DNA of 64,000 nucleotides, from contig CAWJCM010000007.1 of the NCBI GenBank assembly GCA_963841405.1, positions 558,001 through 622,000 on the forward strand. The letters run 5' to 3'. A program made the translations under genes and the position numbers. Source of the DNA: DATBLE01 sp963841405. GTDB taxonomy: Bacteria; Actinomycetota; Thermoleophilia; Gaiellales; Gaiellaceae. The notes under the pieces were generated by a model. The model was not told the DNA's origin and did no database searches. It was given only the letters and a program-made list of their open reading frames with translations. The stretch's first letter is position 1, and the number at the start of each line of letters is the position of its first letter. Shown here one piece after another: positions 40,743 through 49,447 of the stretch.

Positions 40743-42360
40743 ATGAGGCTGCGCTGGCCGATCGTCGCCGCCTGGTTGGCGGTCGTGGTCGTCGGCTTCT
40801 GGACCTCGGGCCGCCTCTCATCGCTGCAGTCGAACGTCTTCACCGTTCCCGGCACCGACGCAGAGCACGTGCGGTCGGTGTCACCGGTGCACCTGCGATC
40901 CAGCACGACCTCGACCCGATCTTCAGCCGCGACCTGGCGAAGGGCGAGTCGATCGCCCTCCCGATCGCGCTCCTGGTGCTGTTGCTCGTGTTCGGCCTGT
41001 CGTGGGCGGTGCTGATCCCGTTCCTGTTCGCGGCCGGCACGGTGCTGGGAACGCTGTCGCTCGTCTACGTGATCGCCCACTTCATCACCATGCCGACCTA
41101 CGTCACCAACCTGGTCTACCTGATCGGGCTCGGGATCGCGATCGACTACTCGCTCCTGATCGTCTACCGCTTCCGCGAGGAGCTGGCGCTCGGGCTCGAG
41201 GTCGAGGCTGCGGTGGCGCGGACGATGCAGACGGCGGGGCGGGCGGTGATCTTCTCCGGGGCGACGGTGGCGATCGGGCTGGCGCTGCTGATCTTCATGC
41301 CGCTCCCGTTCATCCGTGCGATCGGGATCGGGGGGTTCCTGCTGCCGGTCGTCTCCGTGCTCGTGGCGGCGACGCTCCAGCCGGCGCTGCTCTCGATCTT
41401 CGGCCTGCGTGGCACGCACCGCATGCCGGTGGCAGCGTTCCTCCGCGACCGCCTGTGGCTGCCGGCGCGGGCCGCAGACCCGCCGGACGGCGTCGAGGAC
41501 CGCTTCTGGTCGCGCCTGGCGCGCTCGATCAGGCAACGGAGGTGGCGCTACCTGATTGCGGCCGCGGCGCTACTGGTCGCCCTCGCGGTCCCCGCCGCCT
41601 GGCTCCAGCTGACCCCGGCGCGACCGCCGGCATTCCGCAGTACCCGCAGTCGGTGCGCGGCCTGAACCTGCTGAAGGCGGCGCTCGGACCCGGCGCGATC
41701 GCCCCCGCACCGGTGCTGGTCGACACCGGCCGGCCCGGTGGGACGTCCGACCCTGCGGTCCTGGCCGCAATCGAGCGGCTGGTCGGAAGGGTGAAGGGCG
41801 ATCCGGAGACGGCGGCCGCCTACTTCCTGCCTGCCGGCCGCTTCGTCGACTCGAGCGCGCGGTATGCGCAGGTGATCGTCGCCACCAGGCACGAGTACGG
41901 CGCACTGGTCGTCGTGTTCCGTTTCGGGCTGGGCCAGGACCTGCTCGGCCTCTACGAGTTCCCGCAGATCGAGGGCTGGATCCCGATCTTCCTGTTCGCG
42001 ATGCTGTTCGGCCTCTCGATGGACTACGAGGTCTTCCTCGTCAGCCGCATGCGCGAGGAGCGGGACGAGAGCCACGACAACGAGCGGGCGGTCGCCATCG
42101 GCCTCGAGCGGACCGGGCAGATCATCACGGCCGCGGCGGTGATCATGGTCGCCGCCTTCTGCGGCTTCACGGCGGGCAGCATCGTCGGCCTGCAGGAGTT
42201 CGGTGGCGGGCTGGCGGTGGCGATCCTGCTCGACGCCACGATCGTCCGGGCGGTGACGGTGCCGGCGCTGATGGCGGTCATGGGTCGGTACAACTGGTGG
42301 CTGCCGGCGGGCGTCGCCCGCGTCGTCCGGGTGCAGGCGTCACCGCTGCGGGCAGGGTGA
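40743..42360 (+). pseudogene. MMPL-family membrane transporter, broken by two deletions and one frameshift
   Basis: Pieces of one RND/MMPL protein are in order. ATG 40743 gives the first membrane helix and FTVPGTDAEHVRS. At about 40876 roughly 130 residues of the first outer loop are missing and the frame changes, resuming at DPIFSRDLAKGESIALPIAL. Helices follow to about 41610. There, the run CCCC (41613-41616) has lost one base, and the frame changes again at TAGIPQYPQSVRGLN. Near 41900 some 80 residues are missing in frame, between ATRHEYG and LVVVFRFGLGQDLLGLYEFP. The end is intact, with GLSMDYEVFLVSRMREER. An intact form would be about 740 aa. Confidence 0.75.
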
Positions 42361-42379
42361 CCGTGGTAGAAGTTGCGCC

Positions 42380-42973
42380 GTGGCCGACCGGGCCAGCCTG
42401 ATCCTGCCCGACGGAACCGAGCGGCAGCTCGATTCCGAGTTCGCGGTCGGCCGCGCCGAGGACAACGATCTGACGATCGAGAAGCCGACGGTCAGCCGGC
42501 ATCACCTCGTCGTCACCGAGGAGGGTGATCGCTGGTTCGTCGAGGACCGAGGCAGCTTCAACGGAACTTTCCTGAACGGCTCGCGGATCCAGGCGGGGTC
42601 GAAGGTCCCCCTGCGGCACGGCGACCGCATCGGGCTGGGTGCGGAGAGCGTCGTCTTCTCGGCGCCCGGCTCGTTGATCGACCCCGAGGTGACGACCGCG
42701 CTCCAGGCAGGTCCGCCGGCGCTGACTCGTCCGCTCTCGCCGTTCCAGCGGCAGGTGGTCGAGGCGCTGTGCGCGGGCTGGCTCGCCGGCGGTTCGCTCG
42801 ACGACCTGCCGACGAACGAGGAGATCGCCGCGCGGCTGGGGACGCCCGGCGCGACGGAGACGGTGAAGGCGGCCCTGCGCCGCGCGTACGCGAAGGCGGG
42901 CCTGACCGAGGGCTCGCCCTACGCCAAGCGGCGCGCGTTGTGCAAGATCGCGCGCCAGCGCGGCTGGGTCTAA
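42380..42973 (+). CDS. FHA-domain protein with C-terminal helical DNA-binding-like region
   Basis: A 197-aa protein. The FHA domain (about 5-95) keeps the phosphothreonine-binding residues: VGRAEDNDLTI (Arg), PTVSRHHLVV (Ser, His) and RGSFNGTFLNG (Asn). The C-terminal half (about 115-197; LSPFQRQVVEALCAGWL, TNEEIAARLG, TETVKAALRRAYAKAGL) reads like a LuxR/sigma-4-type helix-turn-helix. This suggests a phosphorylation-dependent regulator fed by a Ser/Thr kinase elsewhere. A TAGAAG hexamer (42367-42372) is 7 nt before the GTG start. Confidence 0.75.
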   Translation: MADRASLILPDGTERQLDSEFAVGRAEDNDLTIEKPTVSRHHLVVTEEGDRWFVEDRGSFNGTFLNGSRIQAGSKVPLRHGDRIGLGAESVVFSAPGSLIDPEVTTALQAGPPALTRPLSPFQRQVVEALCAGWLAGGSLDDLPTNEEIAARLGTPGATETVKAALRRAYAKAGLTEGSPYAKRRALCKIARQRGWV

Positions 42974-43025
42974 CCGCCGATTCGGCGGCAACGGCCGGTG
43001 ATCACGCTGGCAGCAGCGACCGATC

Positions 43026-43031
43026 TACAAT
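43026..43031 (+). promoter_or_regulatory. -10-like hexamer TACAAT before the small secreted protein
   Basis: TACAAT is followed by a short leader that contains GAGAGGAG, a good ribosome site, then GTG at 43051. This promoter makes a leadered mRNA. Confidence 0.45.
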
Positions 43032-43050
43032 CGGTGCGAGAGGAGTGGCC

Positions 43051-43476
43051 GTGCGCAAGGTGAGCAGTCTTGCGGTCGCAGCATTGAGCGCATGCGTCGT
43101 GGCAGTTCCTCCGGCGCAGGCCAAGGAGTGCGAGGCCGTGAAAGTCTGCGGCTCATCGGGTTGCAGGGTCATGGCGAGCTGGTCTGCCGTCGCCCCGCTT
43201 CTCGACATCACTCGGAGTCCGTTCGTGCTGGTGAGCGCGCCAAAGCCCGCGCCATACTTCCGGTTCGTATTCCTCGAGGACGGTCGGCCGTGGCAGGAAA
43301 TCGTCTATGTGCCATCGAGTGGTCGAATCAGGGTCTGGCACACGGGAGCTGATCCTGGGGCTCCACGTGTGCGCACGTCCTGGTACTGGCGTCCGCCGAC
43401 GGTATCCGGGAAGAGGACCTTGATGAAGGCGGCTCGCGGTCTGGCGTCCCTCGCTGCACCGCAAGCCTGGCCGTAG
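43051..43476 (+). CDS. Small secreted protein of unknown function
   Basis: A 141-aa protein with a clear signal peptide (residues 1-24, ending VPPAQAK). The mature part has three Cys near its N-terminus (ECEAVKVCGSSGCRV), a beta-rich middle (YFRFVFLEDGRPWQEIVYV) and a hydrophobic tail. Not recognised. Start GTG 43051 has a Shine-Dalgarno (GAGAGGAG) 5 nt upstream. No operon partner. Confidence 0.6.
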   Translation: MRKVSSLAVAALSACVVAVPPAQAKECEAVKVCGSSGCRVMASWSAVAPLLDITRSPFVLVSAPKPAPYFRFVFLEDGRPWQEIVYVPSSGRIRVWHTGADPGAPRVRTSWYWRPPTVSGKRTLMKAARGLASLAAPQAWP

Positions 43477-43545
43477 CCGCGCGACGAGAAGTGCCATGTC
43501 GAACCCGGCCGAGGCGCCGTCATGTCGCGTCGCCGTCTCCTAGCG

Positions 43546-43619
43546 GTGCCAGGCACTGTAAAGACCCTGCACGGAGCGTGATTCTAGGCTCGTTCCTTAA
43601 CCGTGCCTGGCACTGTTAA
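43546..43619. repeat. REP-like repeat pair, locus 1
   Basis: Two palindromic units: GTGCCAGGCAC at 43546-43556, extended by TGTAAAGACCCTGCA, and TTAACCGTGCCTGGCACTGTTAA at 43597-43619 (11-bp arms with one mismatch around a central T). The 20-mer at 43552-43571 is 19/20 identical to 54267-54286. These are short extragenic palindromes of the kind moved by RAYT transposases. The rest of 43477-43671 shows nothing else. Confidence 0.7.
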
Positions 43620-43669
43620 CGCGCGTGCGTGTCGTGCCGCCGGCGCGACACCGGAGCAGGCCGTCGTAC

Positions 43670-44254
43670 CTAGACCGGTGGAGCCGGGTCGTACTGGATG
43701 TAGCGCCTGACGTCGCGGGCCCGCTCGGGTGAGTGCAGCCGGGCGACGAGGTGGAGGGCCATGTCGATCCCGGCCGAGACTCCCGCGGCTGTGATCACCT
43801 CGCCGTCGTCGACGAAACGGTCGTCGGCCCGGACGTCGATGTCGCGGCCGAGCGAGCGGAGGAGGTCGAGCTGGGCCCAGTGGGTCGTGGCCGGACGGCC
43901 GTCCAGCAGCCCGGCATCGGCGTACACCAGCGAGCCGGTGCAGACGCTCGTCATCAGCGTCCCGCGCCCGTGGAGGCCGCGCACCCGCCGTCGGATCTCC
44001 TCGTCGCCGAGCTGCGGCCGCGTGCCCATCCCCCCGGGGTAGACGAGTACGTCGAGGGGTCCCGTAGTCTCCCAGGTCGCGTCCGGCAGCACCCGCAACC
44101 CCTTCGCGCAGGTGACCGGCTCGAGCATGTCGGCAACGGTCAGGACCTCGACGCCGTCGCCCGGCCACTGGCCGGCCCAGGCGGCGAGCACCTCCCACGG
44201 CCCGGCGAAGTCCAGCTCCTCCGCGCCATCGAAGAGCGCGATCCCGATCCGCAC
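43670..44254 (-). CDS. DJ-1/PfpI family protein (GATase1-like)
   Basis: A 194-aa protein. IALFDGAEELDFAGPWEVL opens the fold and holds the conserved acidic residue; the nucleophile elbow is SVCTGSLVYADAGLLDG (Cys near residue 103), followed by ATTHW with a His. This pattern matches the isonitrile hydratase/AraC-N-terminal branch of the DJ-1 superfamily. GTG 44254 gives the normal N-terminus; upstream codons encode non-family sequence. It has no co-directional neighbour. Confidence 0.8.
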   Translation of the reverse strand: MRIGIALFDGAEELDFAGPWEVLAAWAGQWPGDGVEVLTVADMLEPVTCAKGLRVLPDATWETTGPLDVLVYPGGMGTRPQLGDEEIRRRVRGLHGRGTLMTSVCTGSLVYADAGLLDGRPATTHWAQLDLLRSLGRDIDVRADDRFVDDGEVITAAGVSAGIDMALHLVARLHSPERARDVRRYIQYDPAPPV

Positions 44255-44465
44255 GCCGATAGCATCGCACCGTGCTGTACCAAAGCGTCGCCTCTTCGAC
44301 GCCGCGACCGGCATGGCGGGCGCGGCTCACGGCCGGTTGCCGTGAGGACGCCGTAGTCGGGGAAGGGGGCACACGGGGGAAACCGGCATGCCCGCGGAGC
44401 GGGCCAGCAAGAAGAGCCCCCCGCGGGCCCGCGTGCGGCCCCGTGAAGCGAGCGGAGCGAGCGTC

Positions 44466-45209
44466 GTGAAGGGCGTCATCCTCGCCGGCGGCACCGGGTC
44501 GCGGCTCTATCCGCTGACCCGGATCACGAACAAGCACCTGTTGCCGATCGACGACCGGCCGATGGTCTCGTTCGCGATCGAGGCGCTCGTCCGGGCCGGG
44601 ATCACCGAGCTGATGCTCGTCACCGGCGGGATGCATGCCGGCGAGTTCTTCCGGCTGCTCGGCAACGGCCACGAGTACGGCATCGACAAGTTGCTCTACG
44701 CATACCAGGAGAAGCCGGGCGGGATCGCCGAGGCTCTCGGTCTGGCCGAGCGGTTCGTCGACCGCGACCGCGTCTGCGTGATGCTCGCCGACAACGTGCT
44801 GGAGCGGTCGTTCCGGCCCTCGGCCGAGCGCTTCGCCGCGCAGAAGCGGGGCGCGCGGGTCCTGCTCTCGCGCGAGTACGATTCGGAGCACCTTCGCCAC
44901 CTGGGCGTGCCCGAGCTGGACGGCGAGGGGCGGGTCGCGCGGATCGTCGAAAAGCCGGAGCAGCCCCCGAGCGAGTATGCGGTAACCGGCATCTACTTCT
45001 ACGACGAGACCGTCTGGGACGTGCTCCCCACGCTGGTGCCGTCCGGCCGCGGCGAGCTCGAGATCACCGACGTGAACAACTGGTACGTGAGCCAGGGGAC
45101 GATGGAGTACGACGTGCTCGAAGGCTTCTGGGGCGACGCCGGCGAGTCGATCGACGCCTACTACGTGGTCAACGACTTCGTCCGCTCCGGCGGCGCGAAC
45201 CAGGACTGA
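44466..45209 (+). CDS. rmlA: Glucose-1-phosphate thymidylyltransferase RmlA
   Basis: A 247-aa nucleotidyltransferase, first step of dTDP-rhamnose synthesis. GVILAGGTGSRLYPLTRITN is the signature loop, NKHLLPIDDRPMV the Lys site, and MLADNVLE the metal-binding region. It is shorter than the usual 290-aa RmlA, lacking the C-terminal dimerisation extension, like the archaeal/actinobacterial short form. GTG 44466 is chosen because upstream codons encode Arg-rich non-family sequence. It overlaps rmlC by 1 nt (TGATG). Confidence 0.88.
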   Translation: MKGVILAGGTGSRLYPLTRITNKHLLPIDDRPMVSFAIEALVRAGITELMLVTGGMHAGEFFRLLGNGHEYGIDKLLYAYQEKPGGIAEALGLAERFVDRDRVCVMLADNVLERSFRPSAERFAAQKRGARVLLSREYDSEHLRHLGVPELDGEGRVARIVEKPEQPPSEYAVTGIYFYDETVWDVLPTLVPSGRGELEITDVNNWYVSQGTMEYDVLEGFWGDAGESIDAYYVVNDFVRSGGANQD

Positions 45210-45670
45210 TGGTCGACGGGATCGCCCGGTTCCCCCTGCGCCGCTTCGAGGACGAGCGCGGATGGCTGATGGAGATCCGCCGGGAGGCGGCCCTGCCGAA
45301 GCCGACGAGGCAGACGAACGTGTCGTTCTCGCGCGCGGGCGTGATTCGAGGCCTGCACTACCACCAGCGCCAGGACGATCTCTTCTGCTGCCTGCGCGGA
45401 ACCGCGCGCGTGGTCGTCCTCGACCGGGATAGCGGCGAGGCATTCACCGAGGACATCGGCGACGACAACCCGGTCGCGCTCTACATCCCCGGCCGGCACG
45501 CGCACGGCTTCGAGGCGCTCACCGATCTCGTCTTCTGTTACCACGTGACCGAGGAGTACGACCCGGCCGATCCGGACGAGTACGGGATCCCCTGGGACGA
45601 TCCCCGGGTCAAGCATTTGTGGAGTACCTCATCGCCGATCCTGTCCGCGAGAGATACCGCCGCGTCCTGA
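45209..45670 (+). CDS. rmlC: dTDP-4-dehydrorhamnose 3,5-epimerase RmlC-like
   Basis: A 153-aa cupin epimerase. FEDERGWLMEIRRE and GVIRGLHYHQRQDDLFCCL (catalytic His near 51) mark the family, with HAHGFEALTDLVFCYHVTEE and a terminal PILSARD. It is about 25-30 residues shorter than typical RmlC, mainly in the N-terminal third. The end overlaps the proposed start of rmlD by 52 nt. Confidence 0.85.
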   Translation: MVDGIARFPLRRFEDERGWLMEIRREAALPKPTRQTNVSFSRAGVIRGLHYHQRQDDLFCCLRGTARVVVLDRDSGEAFTEDIGDDNPVALYIPGRHAHGFEALTDLVFCYHVTEEYDPADPDEYGIPWDDPRVKHLWSTSSPILSARDTAAS

Positions 45671-46428
45671 TCACGGGCGCCCGCGGGCAGCTCGGGAGGG
45701 CGCTGGCGGAGATGTTCCCCGCGGCGCACGGGCTCGGCCGGCTCGAGCTGGACGTCGCCCGGGAGACGCCCGAGGCGTACGACCTCGTGCTGCACGCGGC
45801 CGCGTGGACGAACGTCGACGGGGCCGAGTCGGATCCGGAGGGAGCCGAGGCCACGAACGTCGAGGGCACCCGCAACGTGGTCGCCGGCGGCGCCCCGGTC
45901 GTCTACTTCTCGACCGACTACGTGTTCGACGGGACGAAGGGCGAGCCGTACGTCGAGTCGGACGAGCCGCAGCCCCTCTCCGTCTACGGCCGGACGAAGC
46001 TGGCCGGCGAGCGCGAGGTGCGCGACGGCTGGATCGTGCGCTCCTCGTGGCTGTTCGGCTGGACATCGCACAACTTCGTCCGCACGATGCTGCGGCTCGG
46101 CGCCGAGCGCGACGAGGTCGCCGTCGTCGACGACCAGCGCGGCTCCCCCACCTACGTCGGGCACCTCGCCGAGGCGACCCGCGAGCTGCTCGAGCTGCCG
46201 CACGGCCTCTACCACGTCGCCGGCGGGGGCGACTGCACCTGGGCCGACTTCGCCGAGGCGATCTTCGAGGAGGCGGGCCTCGACTGCCGCGTCCGGCGGA
46301 TCACGACGGCGGACTTCGGTGCAGTCGCCCCGCGACCGGCCTGTTCGATGCTCCGGACCGAGCGAGGCGCGCCGACGCTGCCGCACTGGCGCGAAGGCCT
46401 CCGTGACTGCCTCCGGCGAATGACTTAG
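45619..46428 (+). CDS. rmlD: dTDP-4-dehydrorhamnose reductase RmlD
   Basis: A 269-aa SDR enzyme, last step of dTDP-L-rhamnose synthesis. LITGARGQLGRALAEMF is the cofactor loop (near residue 17), VYFSTDYVFDGTKGEPY and YGRTKLAGER supply Ser/Tyr/Lys. GTG 45619 inside rmlC is the nearest in-frame start; it gives a 15-residue leader before the Rossmann strand, so a non-canonical start closer in is possible. The following cyclase has its own box at the end of this gene. Confidence 0.88.
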   Translation: MEYLIADPVRERYRRVLITGARGQLGRALAEMFPAAHGLGRLELDVARETPEAYDLVLHAAAWTNVDGAESDPEGAEATNVEGTRNVVAGGAPVVYFSTDYVFDGTKGEPYVESDEPQPLSVYGRTKLAGEREVRDGWIVRSSWLFGWTSHNFVRTMLRLGAERDEVAVVDDQRGSPTYVGHLAEATRELLELPHGLYHVAGGGDCTWADFAEAIFEEAGLDCRVRRITTADFGAVAPRPACSMLRTERGAPTLPHWREGLRDCLRRMT

Positions 46429-46431
46429 CCT
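46426..46431 (+). promoter_or_regulatory. -10-like hexamer TAGCCT, 6 nt before the cyclase gene
   Basis: TAGCCT, CTGCCG, GTG at 46438. It overlaps the rmlD stop, so the cyclase is probably transcribed from its own start. Confidence 0.5.
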
Positions 46432-46437
46432 CTGCCG

Positions 46438-49437
46438 GTGCCGACCTGCACCGGCTGCGGACGCGGGAGCGCCGACGAGTTCGCCTTCTGTCCGCACTGC
46501 GGCGCGTCGTTCGCCGGCACGTCGCCGAGCCGCGAGCAGCGGAAGGTCGTCACCGTGCTCTTCTGCGACGTCACCGGCTCGACCGAGCTCGGGGAACAGC
46601 TCGACCCGGAGGCGCTGCGGGCGTTGCTTGCCCGCTACTTCGAGCGGATGAAGGCGATCGTCGAGCGGCATGGCGGCACGGTCGAGAAGTTCATCGGCGA
46701 CGCGGTGATGGCCGTCTTCGGCGTGCCGGTCCTGCACGAGGACGACGCGCTGCGGGCTCTGCGTGCGGCGGTCGACATGCGGGACGCCTTTCCGGAGCTC
46801 GGGATCTCCGGGCGGATCGGCGTGACCACGGGAGAGGTGGTGACCGGCACGGAGGAGCGGCTGGTCACCGGTGACGCCGTCAACGTCGCAGCGCGGCTGG
46901 AGCAGGCCGCCGCTTCCGGCGAAATCCTGATCGGCGAGGAGACCCTGCGGCTCACGCGCGACTCGGTCGAGGTGGAGCCGGTCGAGGCGCTCGACCTCAA
47001 GGGAAAGGCAGAGCCGGTTCCGGCCTACCGCCTTCACTCCGTCCACGCCACGGAGGCCCCGCGCCGCTCCGGAGCCCCGATGGTCGGCCGGGAGCGCGAG
47101 CTGCGGCTGTTGGCGGACGCCTGGGAGCGAGTTGTCGCCGACCGGGCGTGCCGCCTGTTCACCGTCCTCGGCGCGGCCGGCGTGGGCAAGTCTCGCCTCG
47201 TCGCCGAGTTCCTGGCCTCGCTCGACCGGGCGCTGGTCGTCCGCGGCCGCTGCCTCCCGTACGGCGAGGGAATCACCTACTGGCCCGTGGTGGAAGTCGT
47301 GCAGGCGCTGCCGGAGAGGGCGCTCGACCCCGTGGCGGCACAGACGATCGAGGCCGTCGTCGGCGAACGGACCGCGGTCACCTCGAGCGAGGAGATCGCC
47401 TGGGCGTTCCGCAAGTTGCTGGAGGCGGTCGCCGCCGAGTCGCCGCTCGTCTGCGTGTTCGACGACCTGCAGTGGGGCGAGGAGACCTTCCTCGACCTGG
47501 TCGACCACGTCGCGGTCCTGTCGCAGGACGTGCCGATCCTGTTGCTCTGCATGGCCAGGCCCGACCTGCTCGACCGGCGCCCGGGCTGGGCCGGCGGCTC
47601 GGCGAACGCGACGGCCGTCCTCGTGGAGCCACTCGGGCCGCAGGAGACCGAGTCGCTGATCGACAGCCTCACCCACGTCGACGGGAAGCTGCGCGAGCGG
47701 ATCCGCGAGGCCGCCGAGGGGAATCCGCTGTTCGTCGAGGAGATGGTCGCGATGGTCCGGGAGTCGGGAGACGGCGATGTGGCCGTTCCGCCGACAATTC
47801 AGGCGCTGATGGCGGCGCGCCTCGACCAGCTCGGCGCCGACGAGCGCAAGGTGCTCCAGCGGGGCGCCGTCGAGGGACGCGTCTTCCACCGCGGGGCCGT
47901 GCAGGCGCTTGCGCCCGACGAGCCGCAGGCGGTCGCGCAGCTGACGGCGCTCGTTCGCAAGGAGCTCGTCCGGCCCGACCGCGCCCAGCTGCCGGGCGAG
48001 GACGCCTTCCGCTTCCGGCACCTGCTGATCCGCGACGCCGCGTACGGCGCGCTCCCCAAGTCGGCGCGGGCCGGGTTGCACGAACGGTTTGCCGCCTGGC
48101 TGGCGGGGCACGGCGCCGGGCTGGTCGAGCTCGACGAGATCCTCGGGTACCACCTCGAGCAGGCGGCTCGGTACCGCGCCGAGCTCGGCTCGGCCGAGCC
48201 CGACGTGTCCGCGCGCGCGGCGAAGCACCTCGCCGCTTCCGGTCGCGCCGCGGCGCTGCGCGGCGACGTGAACGCCGCTGCGAACCTGTTCGAGCGGGCG
48301 CTGGGCCTGCGCTCCGGGTCGAGGCACGACCTGGTGCTCGAGCTCGATCTGGCCGACGCGCTGTTCCTTTCGGGACGGCCGGCCGATGCGCAGGCGCTGC
48401 TCGGCGAGGCGGCCGGTCGAGCCGAAGCCGGCGGCGACACGCGGGCCACGCTGCTGGCCCGGCTGGCCGGCGAACAGCTCGCGTTCCAGATCGATCCCGG
48501 CGCCCGGGGCGCCCGGCTGCGCGCGCTCGCGGAGCAAGCGCTGCCGGTGTTCGAGGAGGCCGGAGACGATCGCGGCCTGATGTACGCCTGGATCGCCATC
48601 GGCCACGTGGAGCACGTGCGCTGCCGGTTCGAGCCGCGGAACGACGCCTTCGGGCGAGCGCTCGAGGCTGCGACCCGCCTGGGCGACGAGCGCTCGGCGC
48701 AGAACCTGATCGGGTCGAGCGGGCCCGGCTTCGTCTTCGGCGGGGCGACGGTCGCCGAGGGCCTGCGCTGGTGTGCGGCGCTCGACCCGGAGCAGGCGGC
48801 GCGTCCGGCTCTCCTCGGCGTGCGGGCCTGCCTCGGCGCGATGGAAGCCCGGTTCGACGACGCCAGGGCGCTGCTCGGCGAGATGCGTGTGCGCTACGAC
48901 GAGCTCGGGCAGAGCGTGCGGGCGATCCTCCACCGCTGGTACCTGGCCTACGTCGAGATCCGGGCGGACGATCCCGAGGCCGCCGAGCGGGTGCTGCGCG
49001 AGTCCTGCGAGCTCCTCGAGGAGATGGGCGATCGAGGTTGGCTCTCCACCTACGCGGGGAATCTCGGTCACGTGCTCTGCTCGCTCGGCCGCTGGGACGA
49101 AGCAGGCGAGTGGGGCGCGAAGAGCAGGGAGCTCGGCGGCAGCGACGACATCGTCACGCAGATGCTGTGGCGCCAGGTCCTGGCACGCGTGCAGGGGCAC
49201 AGGGGAGAGGCGGACGAAGCCGAGCGACTCGCACGAGAGGCCGTCGAGCACGGGGATCGAACCGACATGCTGGTCAACCGCGCCGTCGCGCACCTGGATC
49301 TCGCCGAGGTCCTCGAAGGGCGCGGCCGGCGTCCCGCGGCCGCGGAGGAGGCGACGAAGGCGCTTGAGCTCCTCGAGCAGAAGGGCGATCTCCCGATGAC
49401 GGCCCAGGCACGTGCGCGCCTCGAACGCCTCCACTAG
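46438..49437 (+). CDS. Class III adenylate/guanylate cyclase fused to AAA ATPase and TPR-like repeats
   Basis: A 999-aa signalling protein. Residues 3-22 form a zinc ribbon (CTGCGRG, FCPHCGASF). The cyclase domain (about 35-200) keeps both metal Asp (FCDVTGSTE, KFIGDAVMAVFGV), the Lys of EKFIGD and the transition-state segment VTGDAVNVAARLE. An AAA/NACHT-like ATPase follows (Walker A LGAAGVGKSRL, Walker B CVFDDLQWGEE, about 220-480). The remainder to the C-terminus is all-helical and TPR-like. No membrane segment. It lies between rmlD and rmlB on the same strand. Product (cAMP or cGMP) is unproven. Confidence 0.88.
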   Translation: MPTCTGCGRGSADEFAFCPHCGASFAGTSPSREQRKVVTVLFCDVTGSTELGEQLDPEALRALLARYFERMKAIVERHGGTVEKFIGDAVMAVFGVPVLHEDDALRALRAAVDMRDAFPELGISGRIGVTTGEVVTGTEERLVTGDAVNVAARLEQAAASGEILIGEETLRLTRDSVEVEPVEALDLKGKAEPVPAYRLHSVHATEAPRRSGAPMVGRERELRLLADAWERVVADRACRLFTVLGAAGVGKSRLVAEFLASLDRALVVRGRCLPYGEGITYWPVVEVVQALPERALDPVAAQTIEAVVGERTAVTSSEEIAWAFRKLLEAVAAESPLVCVFDDLQWGEETFLDLVDHVAVLSQDVPILLLCMARPDLLDRRPGWAGGSANATAVLVEPLGPQETESLIDSLTHVDGKLRERIREAAEGNPLFVEEMVAMVRESGDGDVAVPPTIQALMAARLDQLGADERKVLQRGAVEGRVFHRGAVQALAPDEPQAVAQLTALVRKELVRPDRAQLPGEDAFRFRHLLIRDAAYGALPKSARAGLHERFAAWLAGHGAGLVELDEILGYHLEQAARYRAELGSAEPDVSARAAKHLAASGRAAALRGDVNAAANLFERALGLRSGSRHDLVLELDLADALFLSGRPADAQALLGEAAGRAEAGGDTRATLLARLAGEQLAFQIDPGARGARLRALAEQALPVFEEAGDDRGLMYAWIAIGHVEHVRCRFEPRNDAFGRALEAATRLGDERSAQNLIGSSGPGFVFGGATVAEGLRWCAALDPEQAARPALLGVRACLGAMEARFDDARALLGEMRVRYDELGQSVRAILHRWYLAYVEIRADDPEAAERVLRESCELLEEMGDRGWLSTYAGNLGHVLCSLGRWDEAGEWGAKSRELGGSDDIVTQMLWRQVLARVQGHRGEADEAERLAREAVEHGDRTDMLVNRAVAHLDLAEVLEGRGRRPAAAEEATKALELLEQKGDLPMTAQARARLERLH

Positions 49438-49440
49438 CCT
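49435..49440 (+). promoter_or_regulatory. -10-like hexamer TAGCCT before rmlB
   Basis: TAGCCT ends 7 nt before ATG 49448 and overlaps the cyclase stop codon. Confidence 0.45.
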
Positions 49441-49447
49441 GAGGATC

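Noticed and set aside
43546..43619. Possible CRISPR array at the palindromic repeats
   Set aside because: Only two units with unequal spacing, no regular repeat-spacer pattern and no cas genes; the REP explanation fits better.
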